Positions 37,605 to 47,349 of a stretch of DNA of 47,413 bases are shown piece after piece (position 1 is the stretch's first letter; every line of letters begins with the position of its first letter). The DNA comes from Lachnospiraceae bacterium (GTDB lineage Bacteria; Bacillota; Clostridia; Lachnospirales; Lachnospiraceae): assembly GCA_017424235.1 (NCBI GenBank), contig JAFPAQ010000047.1:1-47413 (forward strand). The letters run 5' to 3'. The notes under the pieces were generated by a model, which worked only from the letters and a program-made list of their open reading frames with translations, did no database searches and was not told the origin of the DNA. A program made the position numbers and the translations under genes.

Positions 37605-40178
37605 ATGAACGATGATATTTTTGATAAAAATGATGAAGCCTACGAAATAGATAAAATGAAAATGGTCGATTTGCAGAAGACTATGGAAAAATCATACATA
37701 GACTATGCAATGAGCGTTATAGTTTCAAGAGCTCTTCCTGATGTAAGAGATGGCCTTAAGCCTGTACAGAGGAGAGTTCTCTACTCTATGATAGAATTAA
37801 ATAACGGACCTGATAAGCCACATCGTAAAAGTGCACGTATTGTCGGTGATACAATGGGTAAATATCACCCTCATGGTGACAGCTCTATTTATGGTGCTTT
37901 GGTAAATATGGCTCAGGACTGGTCAACACGTTATCCATTAGTTGATGGACATGGTAATTTTGGTTCTGTTGATGGTGACGGAGCGGCTGCCATGCGATAT
38001 ACTGAGGCAAGACTTAGCAAGATTTCAATGGAGCTGCTTGCTGATATTAATAAAAATACAGTTGATTTTGTTCCAAACTTTGATGAGACTGAAAAAGAGC
38101 CAACTGTACTTCCAAGCCGTTATCCTAACCTGCTTGTAAATGGTACTCAGGGTATTGCGGTTGGTATGGCTACTAATATTCCACCTCATAACCTGAGAGA
38201 AGTAATAGCTGCGGTTGTAAAAATGATTGATAATCGTGTTATAGAAGACAGAGAAACAGATATAGAAGAGCTTTTACCAATTGTTAAAGGACCTGATTTC
38301 CCGACAGGTGGTATTATACTTGGTACAAGAGGTGTTGAAGAGGCTTATCGTACAGGTCGTGGTAAGATAAGAGTGCGTGCTGTGACTAATATTGAGTCGA
38401 TGCCAAATGGAAAGAGCAGAATTATCGTTACTGAGCTTCCATATATGGTCAATAAAGCACGTTTAATTGAAAAAATAGCAGAGTTAGTAAAAGAAAAGCG
38501 TATAGATGGCATTACAGATCTTCGTGATGAGTCAGACAGAGAAGGTATGAGAATCTGTATTGAACTTAGAAAAGATGTAAATGCAAATGTAATAATGAAT
38601 CAGCTCTATAAGCACACACAGCTTCAGGACAGCTTTGGTGTGATTATGCTTGCGCTTGTAAATAATGAGCCAAAGGTAATGAATCTTAAAGATGTACTTA
38701 CTCATTATATCAGACATCAGGAGGAGGTTGTCACAAGACGTACTCAATACGATCTTAATAAAGCTGAAGAAAGAGATCATATCTTACAGGGACTGCTTAT
38801 TGCGCTTGATAACATTGATGAGGTAATAAAAATTATCAGATCAAGTGCCAATACACAGGCTGCAAAGGAAGGTCTTGTTGAGAGATTTGAGCTTACAGAG
38901 GTACAGGCTCAGGCTATTGTAGATATGAGACTTCGTGCTCTTACCGGTCTGGAAAGAGAAAAACTTGAGTCTGAGCATGCTGAATTATTGGAAAAAATCA
39001 AGGAGTATAAGGCTATTTTGGGTGATAGAAAGCTTTTACTTGGTGTAATTAAAGACGAAATAATGGTAATTTCTAATAAATTTGGTGATGAAAGACGTAC
39101 AAGCTTTGGATATGATGAGTCTGAAATTAATTTGGAAGATCTTATTCCAAAGGGAAATACAGTAATCGCAATGTCAAGTCTTGGATATATAAAGAGAATG
39201 ACAGTTGATAATTTCAAAACACAGCATAGAGGTGGCAGAGGAATTAAGGGTATGTCAACTATTGAAGATGACTATATTGAAGATCTTCTGATGACAACAA
39301 CTCACCATTATCTGATGTTCTTTACCAACTACGGAAGGGTATACAGATTAAAAGCCTATGAAATACCTGAAGCAGGAAGAACCGCAAGAGGAACTGCAAT
39401 AATTAATCTTTTGCAGCTTACTCCGGGTGAGAAGATATCTGCAATGATACCTATAAGCAAGTATGTAGAAGGTAAGAACCTGTTTATGATAACCAAGAAG
39501 GGTATTGCAAAGAAAACACCTATTATGGAATTTTCAAATGTAAGAAAATCAGGACTTGCTGCAATTTCACTTAGAGATGATGATGAGCTTATTGAAGTAA
39601 AGGTTACTGATGAAAACTCAGATATTTTCCTTGTCACAAAATATGGTATGTGTATAAGATTTAAAGAGACAGATGTACGTGCCATGGGACGTGGAGCTAT
39701 GGGTGTTATCGGTATGAATCTTGATGATGGTGATGAGATAGTTGGCATGCAGCTTAACAGTCAGGGTAATGCACTTCTTATAGTATCTGAACTTGGTATG
39801 GGTAAACGAACAATGCTTGATGAATTTACTGTTCAAAAGAGAGGCGGTAAAGGTGTTAAGTGTTATAAGATAGCCGAAAAGACAGGTAATGTAATTGGTG
39901 TCAAGGCTGTTAATGATGATCATGAGATAATGATGATAACAACAGAAGGTATTATTATTCAGATGGCAGTCAGTGATGTGTCAATAATTGGCAGAAATAC
40001 ATCCGGTGTTAAGATGATTAATCTTGATGAAGATGTTACTGTTGCCAAAATAGCAAAAGTAAGAGAAAAGCTTTCTGATGGAACTCATGAGTTCGAAAAT
40101 GTTGATGAAGCTATTGAAAATGTAGATGATGAAGCTTCTGGAGATGAAGAGATAACAGATAGTGATAATGAAAAATAA
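37605..40178 (+). CDS. gyrA: DNA gyrase subunit A
   Basis: DNA cleavage/religation subunit, 857 residues. [20 protein letters not shown], quinolone-determining region [20 protein letters not shown] with the Ser as in susceptible enzymes, active-site Tyr in [10 protein letters not shown], and C-terminal beta-pinwheel with GyrA-box [11 protein letters not shown]. The C-terminal 45 residues are an acidic tail ([17 protein letters not shown]). It follows gyrB after 71 bp and is closed by the terminator at 40186-40213. Confidence 0.97.
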   Translation: MNDDIFDKNDEAYEIDKMKMVDLQKTMEKSYIDYAMSVIVSRALPDVRDGLKPVQRRVLYSMIELNNGPDKPHRKSARIVGDTMGKYHPHGDSSIYGALVNMAQDWSTRYPLVDGHGNFGSVDGDGAAAMRYTEARLSKISMELLADINKNTVDFVPNFDETEKEPTVLPSRYPNLLVNGTQGIAVGMATNIPPHNLREVIAAVVKMIDNRVIEDRETDIEELLPIVKGPDFPTGGIILGTRGVEEAYRTGRGKIRVRAVTNIESMPNGKSRIIVTELPYMVNKARLIEKIAELVKEKRIDGITDLRDESDREGMRICIELRKDVNANVIMNQLYKHTQLQDSFGVIMLALVNNEPKVMNLKDVLTHYIRHQEEVVTRRTQYDLNKAEERDHILQGLLIALDNIDEVIKIIRSSANTQAAKEGLVERFELTEVQAQAIVDMRLRALTGLEREKLESEHAELLEKIKEYKAILGDRKLLLGVIKDEIMVISNKFGDERRTSFGYDESEINLEDLIPKGNTVIAMSSLGYIKRMTVDNFKTQHRGGRGIKGMSTIEDDYIEDLLMTTTHHYLMFFTNYGRVYRLKAYEIPEAGRTARGTAIINLLQLTPGEKISAMIPISKYVEGKNLFMITKKGIAKKTPIMEFSNVRKSGLAAISLRDDDELIEVKVTDENSDIFLVTKYGMCIRFKETDVRAMGRGAMGVIGMNLDDGDEIVGMQLNSQGNALLIVSELGMGKRTMLDEFTVQKRGGKGVKCYKIAEKTGNVIGVKAVNDDHEIMMITTEGIIIQMAVSDVSIIGRNTSGVKMINLDEDVTVAKIAKVREKLSDGTHEFENVDEAIENVDDEASGDEEITDSDNEK

Positions 40179-40185
40179 GAAAAAA

Positions 40186-40213
40186 ATAACATGTGCTTTA
40201 GCACATGTTATTT
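40186..40213. terminator. Bidirectional terminator between gyrA and the convergent gene
   Basis: AATAACATGTGC pairs with GCACATGTTATT around TTTA; A-runs on the left, T-run on the right. The right-hand arm contains the last codons of the minus-strand gene ending at 40198, so that gene's coding end is part of its own terminator. Confidence 0.9.
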
Positions 40214-40980
40214 TTTTGGTATAAATAAGCTTTACCCTTTTTACCAATACGATTTATAACACCTGTTTCTAAAAGAATATTAAGCAGTGTGGAGGCTCTT
40301 CCTTGTGGTATTTTAGCCGCCTTTGATAATTCCTTAGAGGTGAAGCTTTCAGGAAGTGTATACGGAAGAAATACGGAGTAATCAGACATTGTGTTGATTC
40401 TCACTTCATTAAAAATATCAACCGGTATTCCATCCATTCGTGTGGAACCTCTCTTCTTATTTTTGCTCCAGCCATTTAAATAACGGGTTTCTTCAACATC
40501 AATAAGGCTTATTATAAAGTGAAGATTTGGATTTGATAAAAACATTTTTATACGATATAGCTCAGGGATAATATTGTAAATAGTTCCTGTTTTTGGTGAT
40601 TTACGTTTTGGTGATAATTCTCCTGTTTCAGGGTCAAGCCATGACAGCCATTTTGTGTGGGCTACAGGATAAATTATTGTGACATCATGTTCGGAAAGAA
40701 AATAGCTTAGTTTGTCTCGCATTGTATTAAAATTTCTCGTTTGAACTTCAAATATCTCACCGTCTACACATATGTCAGCCACATATGGACCTATTTTTAT
40801 TTCATGATATGAAGTTTTTGGGGCATAATAGTATTTTAGAACACTGTGAACAGTTTTTTCCTTAAGTGTTCCTATACCATTTTGTCCCTGCTGTATACCT
40901 ATCATTCGTTTACAGGCTTCTTTAAATAATACAGGGTCAATTTCCTGAGATTTTAACATAAGTGTTGATTCTTGATTCAT
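40198..40980 (-). CDS. Uncharacterised protein: PD-(D/E)XK-like core plus winged helix
   Basis: 260 residues, name not recognised. The N-terminal half has a nuclease-like strand order: EKTVHSVLKYYY (helix), HEIKIGPYVADICVDGEIFE then VQTRNF, giving Asp-(about 7)-Glu-x-Gln, the arrangement of PD-(D/E)XK enzymes with Gln replacing Lys. The C-terminal part (about 205-255: SFTSKELSKAAKIPQGRAST, LLETGVINRIGKKGKAYLYQ) is a winged helix-turn-helix. Together they suggest a DNA-binding or processing protein; catalysis is unproven. No ribosome site is clear before ATG 40980. Convergent with gyrA, with a shared terminator. Confidence 0.75.
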   Translation of the reverse strand: MNQESTLMLKSQEIDPVLFKEACKRMIGIQQGQNGIGTLKEKTVHSVLKYYYAPKTSYHEIKIGPYVADICVDGEIFEVQTRNFNTMRDKLSYFLSEHDVTIIYPVAHTKWLSWLDPETGELSPKRKSPKTGTIYNIIPELYRIKMFLSNPNLHFIISLIDVEETRYLNGWSKNKKRGSTRMDGIPVDIFNEVRINTMSDYSVFLPYTLPESFTSKELSKAAKIPQGRASTLLNILLETGVINRIGKKGKAYLYQKNNMC

Positions 40981-41171
40981 ATTTTAAATATTATAATGCA
41001 TGGCTCTGAATAGTTACAAAAATATAATATCAAATTGTAATATTATCTACAATAAAATTGCAGTATAAATGGAAAAAAAATAAATTATGGGTTATAATAA
41101 AATATTGAGTAGAAAGTATCTATTAAGGTATAAAATAATTATAAAAGTAAGTTGAAAGGAAGAATATAGAT

Positions 41172-41921
41172 ATGAAAGGAAGAATTCATTCATTAGAATC
41201 ATTTGGAAGTGTAGATGGACCAGGAGTACGTTATGTAGTTTTTGTACAGGGATGTCCTATGAGATGTGCTTATTGCCATAATCCTGATACATGGGAAATG
41301 AATGCAGGAACTTTGATGGAAACTGATGAAATATTAGAGAAATATGAAAGCAATAAACCATTTTATAAAGATGGTGGAATAACTGTAACAGGTGGAGAAC
41401 CGCTTATGCAGATTGATTTTGTTCTCGAGCTTTTCACAAAAGCACATGAAAGAGGTATTCATACCTGTCTTGATACTTCAGGAATTGCATACAGACCGGA
41501 TGGAAATCCTCAGTGGCTTGAAAAAATGGATAAGCTGTGTGAAGTAACAGACCTTGTAATGCTTGATATAAAGCATATTGATCCTGAAAAGCACAAGGAT
41601 CTTGTTAAACAGCCAAATGATGGTATTTTGGCATTTGCAGAGTATCTTGACAAAAAGAATGTACAGATATGGATAAGACATGTTGTAGTTCCGGGAATAA
41701 CAGATGATCCTGAGGATCTTCACAGACTCGGATATTTTATAGGAGGTCTTAAGAATCTTAAGGCACTGGATGTACTTCCTTACCATACAATGGGTAAGAA
41801 AAAATATGAAGAATTAGGAATGGAATATCGTCTTGAAGGAGTTCCTGAAATGGATAAGAAACGTATACCTGAAATTAAGAGATATATTCTTAATGGAATC
41901 AGGGAAAGAAGAGGAATGTAA
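41172..41921 (+). CDS. pflA: Pyruvate formate-lyase activating enzyme
   Basis: Radical-SAM enzyme that installs the glycyl radical on pyruvate formate-lyase under anaerobic conditions. 249 residues. IHSLESFGSVDGPGVRYVVF, cluster motif CPMRCAYCHNPDTW (CxxxCxxC), GGITVTGGEPLMQ, CLDTSGIA and DVLPYHTMGKKKYEELG. AAAGGAAG precedes the ATG. pflB is not adjacent in this window; the upstream 190 bp are AT-rich and presumably hold its own promoter. Confidence 0.95.
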   Translation: MKGRIHSLESFGSVDGPGVRYVVFVQGCPMRCAYCHNPDTWEMNAGTLMETDEILEKYESNKPFYKDGGITVTGGEPLMQIDFVLELFTKAHERGIHTCLDTSGIAYRPDGNPQWLEKMDKLCEVTDLVMLDIKHIDPEKHKDLVKQPNDGILAFAEYLDKKNVQIWIRHVVVPGITDDPEDLHRLGYFIGGLKNLKALDVLPYHTMGKKKYEELGMEYRLEGVPEMDKKRIPEIKRYILNGIRERRGM

Positions 41922-42098
41922 AAATAAGTAAATAGTGGTATGAAAAAACATATATGGAATAAAAAACACCTTGTAATTATTATGAATATATATTAAAATT
42001 ATGATATTGATAGAGTTACATAGAATGCTTTATCAAAGGCTTTAATAAGTAGAGAGAAATATCTACTATTATTCATAATATAAGGAGGAAATATTACT

Positions 42099-42269
42099 AT
42101 GGCATACCAGATTTCAGATTCATGTGTAGCATGTGGTGCTTGTGAAGCTCAGTGTCCAGTTGGAGCTATCAGCATGGGTGATGGCAAATTCGAAATCGAT
42201 GCAGAAAAATGTATCGATTGTGGCGGATGTGCAGGAGCTTGCCCAACAGGTGCAATTGACCAGGCTTAA
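42099..42269 (+). CDS. 2[4Fe-4S] ferredoxin
   Basis: 56-residue clostridial-type electron carrier with two cluster motifs, CVACGACEAQCP and CIDCGGCAGACP, each CxxCxxCxxxCP. AAGGAGG precedes ATG 42099. Short highly expressed gene with its own terminator; likely partner of pyruvate:ferredoxin oxidoreductase or hydrogenase encoded elsewhere. It is 178 bp after pflA with no terminator seen between, so read-through is possible. Confidence 0.96.
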   Translation: MAYQISDSCVACGACEAQCPVGAISMGDGKFEIDAEKCIDCGGCAGACPTGAIDQA

Positions 42270-42280
42270 TTATTAAGAAT

Positions 42281-42316
42281 AAAAACGGTCAGGTATTTTT
42301 ACCTGACCGTTTTTTA
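42281..42316. terminator. Terminator after the ferredoxin gene
   Basis: ACGGTCAGGTA pairs with TACCTGACCGT, with A5 before and T6 after, so it also serves the convergent small gene ending at 42339. Confidence 0.92.
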
Positions 42317-42338
42317 CGTTATAGGAAATTGAGACACC

Positions 42339-42527
42339 CTAATCTTTATTAGGAAATTGTTCTTGTGCAGTTCTCTTTTTTAAGTCTGATTTTCGTTTAA
42401 GTTTTGGTTCGGATAAGGCTGTGTTTAACAACGTTATGCCTATGTCTTTGACGTCAGGGTTTGATTTGTTTATATCCAGACTTATTTTGTCTTTTAAGGA
42501 ATTAGTATTTGATAAATTATTTTTCAT
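42339..42527 (-). CDS. Small hypothetical protein, 62 aa
   Basis: ATG 42527 has AAGGTG six nt upstream, better than the GTG at 42536 that would begin inside this site. The polar, charged peptide MKNNLSNTNSLKDKISLDIN ends KKRTAQEQFPNKD; no membrane segment or motif is seen. It is convergent with the ferredoxin gene and shares its terminator, which supports a real transcript. Function unknown. Confidence 0.55.
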   Translation of the reverse strand: MKNNLSNTNSLKDKISLDINKSNPDVKDIGITLLNTALSEPKLKRKSDLKKRTAQEQFPNKD

Positions 42528-42739
42528 AAAAATCACCTTTTATTTATATCAATCTATTTGCTATGTTTTCTTATTCCATAATCATAATATCATAAAAAAT
42601 GAAAAAAATGGAATTTTGTATATTGATAAATTTATTGAAATATAGTCGATATTATGTATACTAAAATAGTGATATAAGGTAACTATTCAGTACCTTCATA
42701 GTTACGAAAAGTCAGAATTTGAAGAAAGCATGGGGATTA

Positions 42740-42775
42740 GTATGAAAAATGAGCTTGATAGCTCATTTTTCATAC
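42740..42775 (+). promoter_or_regulatory. Leader hairpin upstream of the GH25 protein gene
   Basis: A perfect 16-bp stem: GTATGAAAAATGAGCT (42740-42755) and its complement (42760-42775), loop TGAT. The descending arm carries ATTTTT, so it can act as a terminator/attenuator 30 bp before the start codon. A second inverted repeat, GTAACTAT/ATAGTTAC, lies just upstream (42679-42705). Confidence 0.6.
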
Positions 42776-42805
42776 GCAATAAATTGCTCAGAAATGGAGA
42801 TTAAT

Positions 42806-45800
42806 ATGAGAAAAAGAATAGCATCAGGAAAAGGCAGAATAATAAAAAAACTCATTTGTATAAATATGTCATTTGCTCTTGCAATATTACCTGTTTTGGA
42901 CAATACACAGATGATTTGTTATGCTTCACAGGATAATAGTGCGATATTGAATGAAGATATGAAATCAGGAATATATAGTGAAGCTCAGATTGAAAAAGAA
43001 GCAGATACAGAGATAAAAATAAATATTGAAACTGAGAAAGAGTCTGAGCCTGAAAGTAATACAGAACAAAATAACAACACAGAACCGAATATAGAAAGTG
43101 AAACTGATATTGAACAGAGTACGGAAAGTGAAACAGAAACAGAGCAAAGTACGGAAATAGAAAGTGAGACAGAACAAAATACAGAAGTAGAAAGTGAAAC
43201 AGAAACAGAACAAAATACAGAAGTAGAAAGCGAGACAGAAACAGAACAAAATTCGGAAATAGAAAGTGAAACAGAAACAGAACAAAGTACGGAAATAGAA
43301 AGCGAGACAGAAAAAAAATCATTAAGGGAATCATATCCTGAAGTAGATGATGAAATACTTGATATATTTGAAAGATTTATTGAAATTTATCCTGACGCAT
43401 ATATAGACAATGATGGGTATTTTGTTGTTGAAGATGAAGATGGTAAAAAGCATGAATACGATCCTTATGATCCGGAATTTGACAAATATATATTTAATAA
43501 AAAAAATACTGAAATTGAGGATGTAAATAACAATGCTTCATCATATTCTGCCGGTACAAATACTTCTGTAAGCCCATTTACCGGCAAAACTTATAATCAT
43601 GAAGCACATGTTGGGACATATAAAATATTAAATGGTATAGATGTTTCAAAGTATCAGGCAGATATAGACTGGAATAAAGCAAGGGCAGCAGGTGTAGAGT
43701 TTGCATTTGTTAGAATTGGATATAGAGGCTATTCTAAAGAAGGAAAAATAGCTGGAGATGAATATGCAATTAAAAATATTAAGAATGCATATAATGCAGG
43801 GGTAAAGGTCGGTGCATATTTCTTTTCACAGGCGATAACAGCAGCAGAGGCTGCGCAGGAGGCAACCTATTGCAGAAATTATATTGAGCAAAATGGTCTT
43901 AAAAGTATGATAACAATGCCTGTCATAATAGACTATGAATATACAGGTCCAAATACGGCAAGACTTAGAGCTGCCAAGCTTTCACCACAACAGCATCAGA
44001 CAATATGTGATACATTTTGCAACTATGTAAGAAGCTATGGATATAAAGCAGGAATATATGCAAACTTCAGTATGCTTACTAATGATATGATTCCCACACA
44101 GTCCAATACTTCTACGCAGTATTGGATAGCAAGATATAATACATATACAGATTATAAAAATAATTATAGTTTTTGGCAGTATTCTTCGTCAGGAAGGGTA
44201 GATGGTATAAATGGTGATGTAGATTGCAATTTCTGGTACTTTGGCCGAAAAGATATTAATGATCCTACATGTCATATAAATATTTCAGATGTTATTGATT
44301 ATACAGAGGATATTTCGCAGATTATTACCATTTATGACAGTTCAAGTAAACGTTATCTTGTAAAAGATAAGGACTATAAAATAGGAATAGTGGAATCATC
44401 AACAAAAACAAATATTACATTTGTTATAGAGGGAATTGGTAAATACAAGGGTAAAATCACAAAGACTACGAATATGTCTCCGATGCCTTTAAATAAGAAT
44501 ATGGTTTCATATATTGATAAGCAGATTTACACAGGAAGCCCTATTACAACCCAGAGTGGATTAAATATAAGTATCCTATATGAAAATAAAAAGCTGATTG
44601 AAAATACAGATTATATATTAAGCTATGAAAATAATATAAATAGTGGAAAAGCTACAGTTACGGTTACAGGTAAGGGCTTTTATTATGGAACTGTAATTGT
44701 CACATTTAATATTATACCAAAGTCAATAGCTACAGCATTTGTTTCAGATATTGCAGATATGTTTTATACAGGAAATAAGCTTACAATACAAAACAATGCT
44801 GATTTTAAGATTGAAGACAGGGAAATTGGAAAAACATTAGTTGAAGCTGCAGATTATACTTTGAAATATAGTGCAAACAAAAATGCTGGTACAGCTAAGG
44901 TAACTATTACAGGAAAAGGAAATTATGATGGAAGTATTACAAAGGAATTTAAAATACTGCCGATTTCTATTGGTAATGCTTTGGAAGTACCTATGGAGGA
45001 TGTATTTGTAAAAATAGGTAAAACTGATACCAGACAGGAGATATATAAGGCTGTATATAATGGCAAGAATATAAAGCCTGCAGTTGAGGTAGTAAAAGCA
45101 GGTAAAAAACTTGAATCAGGAAAGGATTATACAATAAAGTATGATAACAACAAACAAATAGGAAATGAAGCACAGGTAATTATTGAGGGAAGAGGAAATT
45201 ATACAGGAATAATAAAGGCATATTTTTCTATTATTCAAAAGCCGGTTAAGATTACTGATAAAATGATATCTTTAGCCAGCAGCTCAATGCAAAGCTCGGG
45301 CAGTGCATTAAATCCTGAGGTGTATGTTGTATATAATGGAAAGAGACTTGTTTTAAATAAGGACTACACTATAAGCTATAAAAATAGCAGAAAAGAGGAT
45401 ATATCTGAGATTCGACAGGCAGGTAATTATTATATAGCAGTATCCGGAATTGGAGACTATTCAGGTAGTGTATTAAAATCCTTTAAAGTGATTAACAGCG
45501 AAAAGACTATTATAGGCAAAGAATATACGCAGGTTACTCTTGATGGAAATGAAAAGGATAGGGTATTTAATAATACACCAATTAAACCATCATTTATTGT
45601 AAAAAATATTGCAACAGGGTATATTTTGCAGGCTGGAAAAGATTACACAGTAAGTTATATAGACAATAAAGATGCAGGAGAAGCCAGATTTGTAATAAAG
45701 GGAAAGGGAGAATATACAGGTTCATATACAGGAACGTTTGATATTACTGCAGAAAATATAGGTACAATTACAGCAGATGATATGTCGCTTAGTGTTCAAA

Positions 45801-47104
45801 ATGACAATACTCAGGTCTCAATAAATAAGAATGAATTTAATTTTAATGGTAAAAAGCAAAACCCTTCGGTTAAAATAAAAACTGTACTTGTAAATGGTAA
45901 AAGTGTTACCTTAAAGAGTGGAAAGGATTTTGATATTTCAGTTGAAAATATGTCTGTGGCTGGTGATAGTTCAGGAATAAACGCTGGAAAATATCAGATG
46001 CATATTAATTTAAAGGGAAATTATACAGGTCAGATTAGATTTACTTATAATATAAATAAAATTGATATTTCAAAATTAAATATATCTGTTCCAAAGCAGG
46101 CATATAATGGAGCACAGATTTGTCCTTCTATAGACAAAATGACAGTGAAGCTTGGAAGTACAATTATTGCCGGAGCGGCTCTCAATGGAATAAAGCTTTC
46201 TGAGTGGTCCTCAAACAGTGAAGTAAATAAAAAAGCAGGCTTTGTGGTGAGTGCCGAAAGTGACTGCACAAACTTTACTTATGGAAGTTCTAAGAAGGTA
46301 TATTTTACCATAGAAAGAAAAGCTATAAATTCAGAATCTGTTGCATATGCAATGGGAGGAATGATTATAAACACAGATATGGCAGATGTACAATTTACTT
46401 ATTGTGGCAGTCCGTATAATCAGCAAAATGGTGCAATGATAGCGGTTGCAGATACAAATAATGTAAAGCCAATACTGCGTGAGGGAATAGATTATACAGT
46501 TAAGTATTCATCAAATGTAAATGCCGGAAAGGCGAAGGTAACTGTTACAGGAATTGGTTCTTACAGTGGTAAGAAAAATATTTATTTTATTATCAATAAA
46601 TCAAAAATAGATGATGGCAGATCCTGCTTAATAGAGACTAAAGGTGATACATATACTTTTACAGGAAATGAAATAAAGCCATTTTCGAAATTTTACCTGG
46701 ATGGCAGATTATTGAAAAATGGTAAGGATTATACAGTTAAGTATTCATCAAATGTAAATGCCGGAAAAGCTACAATTACAGTTGTAGGAAAAGGAAATTA
46801 TGAGGGTTCATTAAGTAAGAAATTTGTAATCAATCCAAAGAAAATAGCTGATGCAAAGAATATAAGTATTGGCAGTATTCCTGATCAGGCATATACGGGA
46901 AAGGTAATAGTACCCTCAGTGACTGTTAAGGTGGATGGAAGAACACTTAATAAAGGAAAAGATTATACAATAAGCGTTATCAATTCGACCAGACTTACAT
47001 ATATAGAGGGTGGACGCCAGAAAGGTATTGCTACAATGACAATTACCGGAACCGGAAATTATAGTGGGACTATTGGGAGAAAGAACTTTATAGTGGTTAA
47101 ATGA
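42806..47104 (+). CDS. Large secreted GH25 muramidase-like protein with tandem Ig-like repeats
   Basis: 1432 residues from ATG 42806 (GGAG six nt upstream; the frame from 42749 runs through the leader hairpin). Basic N terminus and signal peptide (INMSFALAILPVLDN, cleavage perhaps after CYA). Residues about 92-170 are a Glu/Ser/Thr repeat (ESETETEQ). GH25 domain at about 272-482: GIDVSKYQADIDW, FAFVRIGYRGYS, the catalytic pair in IIDYEYTG (Asp 376, Glu 378), AGIYANFSML, FWQYSSSGRVDGINGDVDCN. After it come about eleven repeats of 60-90 residues with the pattern YTG/YNG ... GKDYTVSY ... NAGKA ... GKGNYxG ... F.I, probably beta-sandwich wall-binding or spacer modules. No LPXTG or SLH anchor at the C terminus. 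Likely cuts or binds peptidoglycan at the cell surface. Confidence 0.9.
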   Translation: MRKRIASGKGRIIKKLICINMSFALAILPVLDNTQMICYASQDNSAILNEDMKSGIYSEAQIEKEADTEIKINIETEKESEPESNTEQNNNTEPNIESETDIEQSTESETETEQSTEIESETEQNTEVESETETEQNTEVESETETEQNSEIESETETEQSTEIESETEKKSLRESYPEVDDEILDIFERFIEIYPDAYIDNDGYFVVEDEDGKKHEYDPYDPEFDKYIFNKKNTEIEDVNNNASSYSAGTNTSVSPFTGKTYNHEAHVGTYKILNGIDVSKYQADIDWNKARAAGVEFAFVRIGYRGYSKEGKIAGDEYAIKNIKNAYNAGVKVGAYFFSQAITAAEAAQEATYCRNYIEQNGLKSMITMPVIIDYEYTGPNTARLRAAKLSPQQHQTICDTFCNYVRSYGYKAGIYANFSMLTNDMIPTQSNTSTQYWIARYNTYTDYKNNYSFWQYSSSGRVDGINGDVDCNFWYFGRKDINDPTCHINISDVIDYTEDISQIITIYDSSSKRYLVKDKDYKIGIVESSTKTNITFVIEGIGKYKGKITKTTNMSPMPLNKNMVSYIDKQIYTGSPITTQSGLNISILYENKKLIENTDYILSYENNINSGKATVTVTGKGFYYGTVIVTFNIIPKSIATAFVSDIADMFYTGNKLTIQNNADFKIEDREIGKTLVEAADYTLKYSANKNAGTAKVTITGKGNYDGSITKEFKILPISIGNALEVPMEDVFVKIGKTDTRQEIYKAVYNGKNIKPAVEVVKAGKKLESGKDYTIKYDNNKQIGNEAQVIIEGRGNYTGIIKAYFSIIQKPVKITDKMISLASSSMQSSGSALNPEVYVVYNGKRLVLNKDYTISYKNSRKEDISEIRQAGNYYIAVSGIGDYSGSVLKSFKVINSEKTIIGKEYTQVTLDGNEKDRVFNNTPIKPSFIVKNIATGYILQAGKDYTVSYIDNKDAGEARFVIKGKGEYTGSYTGTFDITAENIGTITADDMSLSVQNDNTQVSINKNEFNFNGKKQNPSVKIKTVLVNGKSVTLKSGKDFDISVENMSVAGDSSGINAGKYQMHINLKGNYTGQIRFTYNINKIDISKLNISVPKQAYNGAQICPSIDKMTVKLGSTIIAGAALNGIKLSEWSSNSEVNKKAGFVVSAESDCTNFTYGSSKKVYFTIERKAINSESVAYAMGGMIINTDMADVQFTYCGSPYNQQNGAMIAVADTNNVKPILREGIDYTVKYSSNVNAGKAKVTVTGIGSYSGKKNIYFIINKSKIDDGRSCLIETKGDTYTFTGNEIKPFSKFYLDGRLLKNGKDYTVKYSSNVNAGKATITVVGKGNYEGSLSKKFVINPKKIADAKNISIGSIPDQAYTGKVIVPSVTVKVDGRTLNKGKDYTISVINSTRLTYIEGGRQKGIATMTITGTGNYSGTIGRKNFIVVK
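43092..43316 (+). repeat. Low-complexity Glu/Ser/Thr-coding repeat
   Basis: Purine-rich tandem units of roughly 24-54 bp built on GAAACAGAACAAA and GTAGAAAGTGA. They encode ESETETEQ-type segments and leave long spurious Phe/Leu-rich frames on the other strand. Confidence 0.85.
46490..46767 (+). repeat. Exact 41-bp repeat within the Ig-like module region
   Basis: The 41 bases at 46490-46530 recur without mismatch at 46727-46767 (encoding DYTVKYSSNVNAGK), offset 237 bp or 79 codons, although the flanking modules are diverged. This points to recent duplication or gene conversion between modules. Confidence 0.85.
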
Positions 47105-47109
47105 TAAAA

Positions 47110-47137
47110 AGTGGGAATTTAATTTCCCATTTTTTTA
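47110..47137 (+). terminator. Terminator after the GH25 protein gene
   Basis: TGGGAA pairs with TTCCCA (with T-rich loop), followed by seven T. Confidence 0.8.
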
Positions 47138-47143
47138 TAACAT

Positions 47144-47200
47144 AAAAAATGTATTTATAATTTACTCCAACATTAGGCGTAAATTATAAATACATTTTTA
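47144..47200. repeat. Perfect AT-rich inverted repeat
   Basis: Arms of 22 bases at 47144-47165 and 47179-47200 (left arm begins AAAAAATGTATTTATA) with a 13-nt loop, nearly all A/T. It lies between two ordinary terminators and belongs to neither gene. Confidence 0.7.
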
Positions 47201-47240
47201 GTAAAATTTTATATTAATTTCACAACCTAATCTTAATATA

Positions 47241-47273
47241 CAAAAAAAAAGGATATTCATTCGAATATCCTTT
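47241..47273 (-). terminator. Terminator of the tRNA-Lys gene
   Basis: Minus strand: AAAGGATATTC pairs with GAATATCCTTT and runs into nine T, three nt after the tRNA 3' end. Confidence 0.9.
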
Positions 47274-47276
47274 AAG

Positions 47277-47349
47277 TGCACCGCCAGGGGCTCGAACCCT
47301 GGACACCCTGATTAAGAGTCAGGTGCTCTACCAACTGAGCTAGCGGTGC
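47277..47349 (-). tRNA. tRNA-Lys (anticodon CUU)
   Basis: Complete cloverleaf on the minus strand: acceptor GCACCGC/GCGGTGC, discriminator A, D-arm TAGCTCAGTTGGTAGAGC (includes the position-8/9 bases), anticodon stem CTGA with loop CTCTTAA (anticodon CTT), T-arm CCAGGGTTCGAGCCCTGG. The CCA end is not encoded. Confidence 0.97.

Noticed and set aside
42852-43334. Long Phe/Leu-rich minus-strand frames opposite the GH25 gene
   Set aside because: They are the antisense of the Glu/Ser/Thr-coding repeat and have no start signals.
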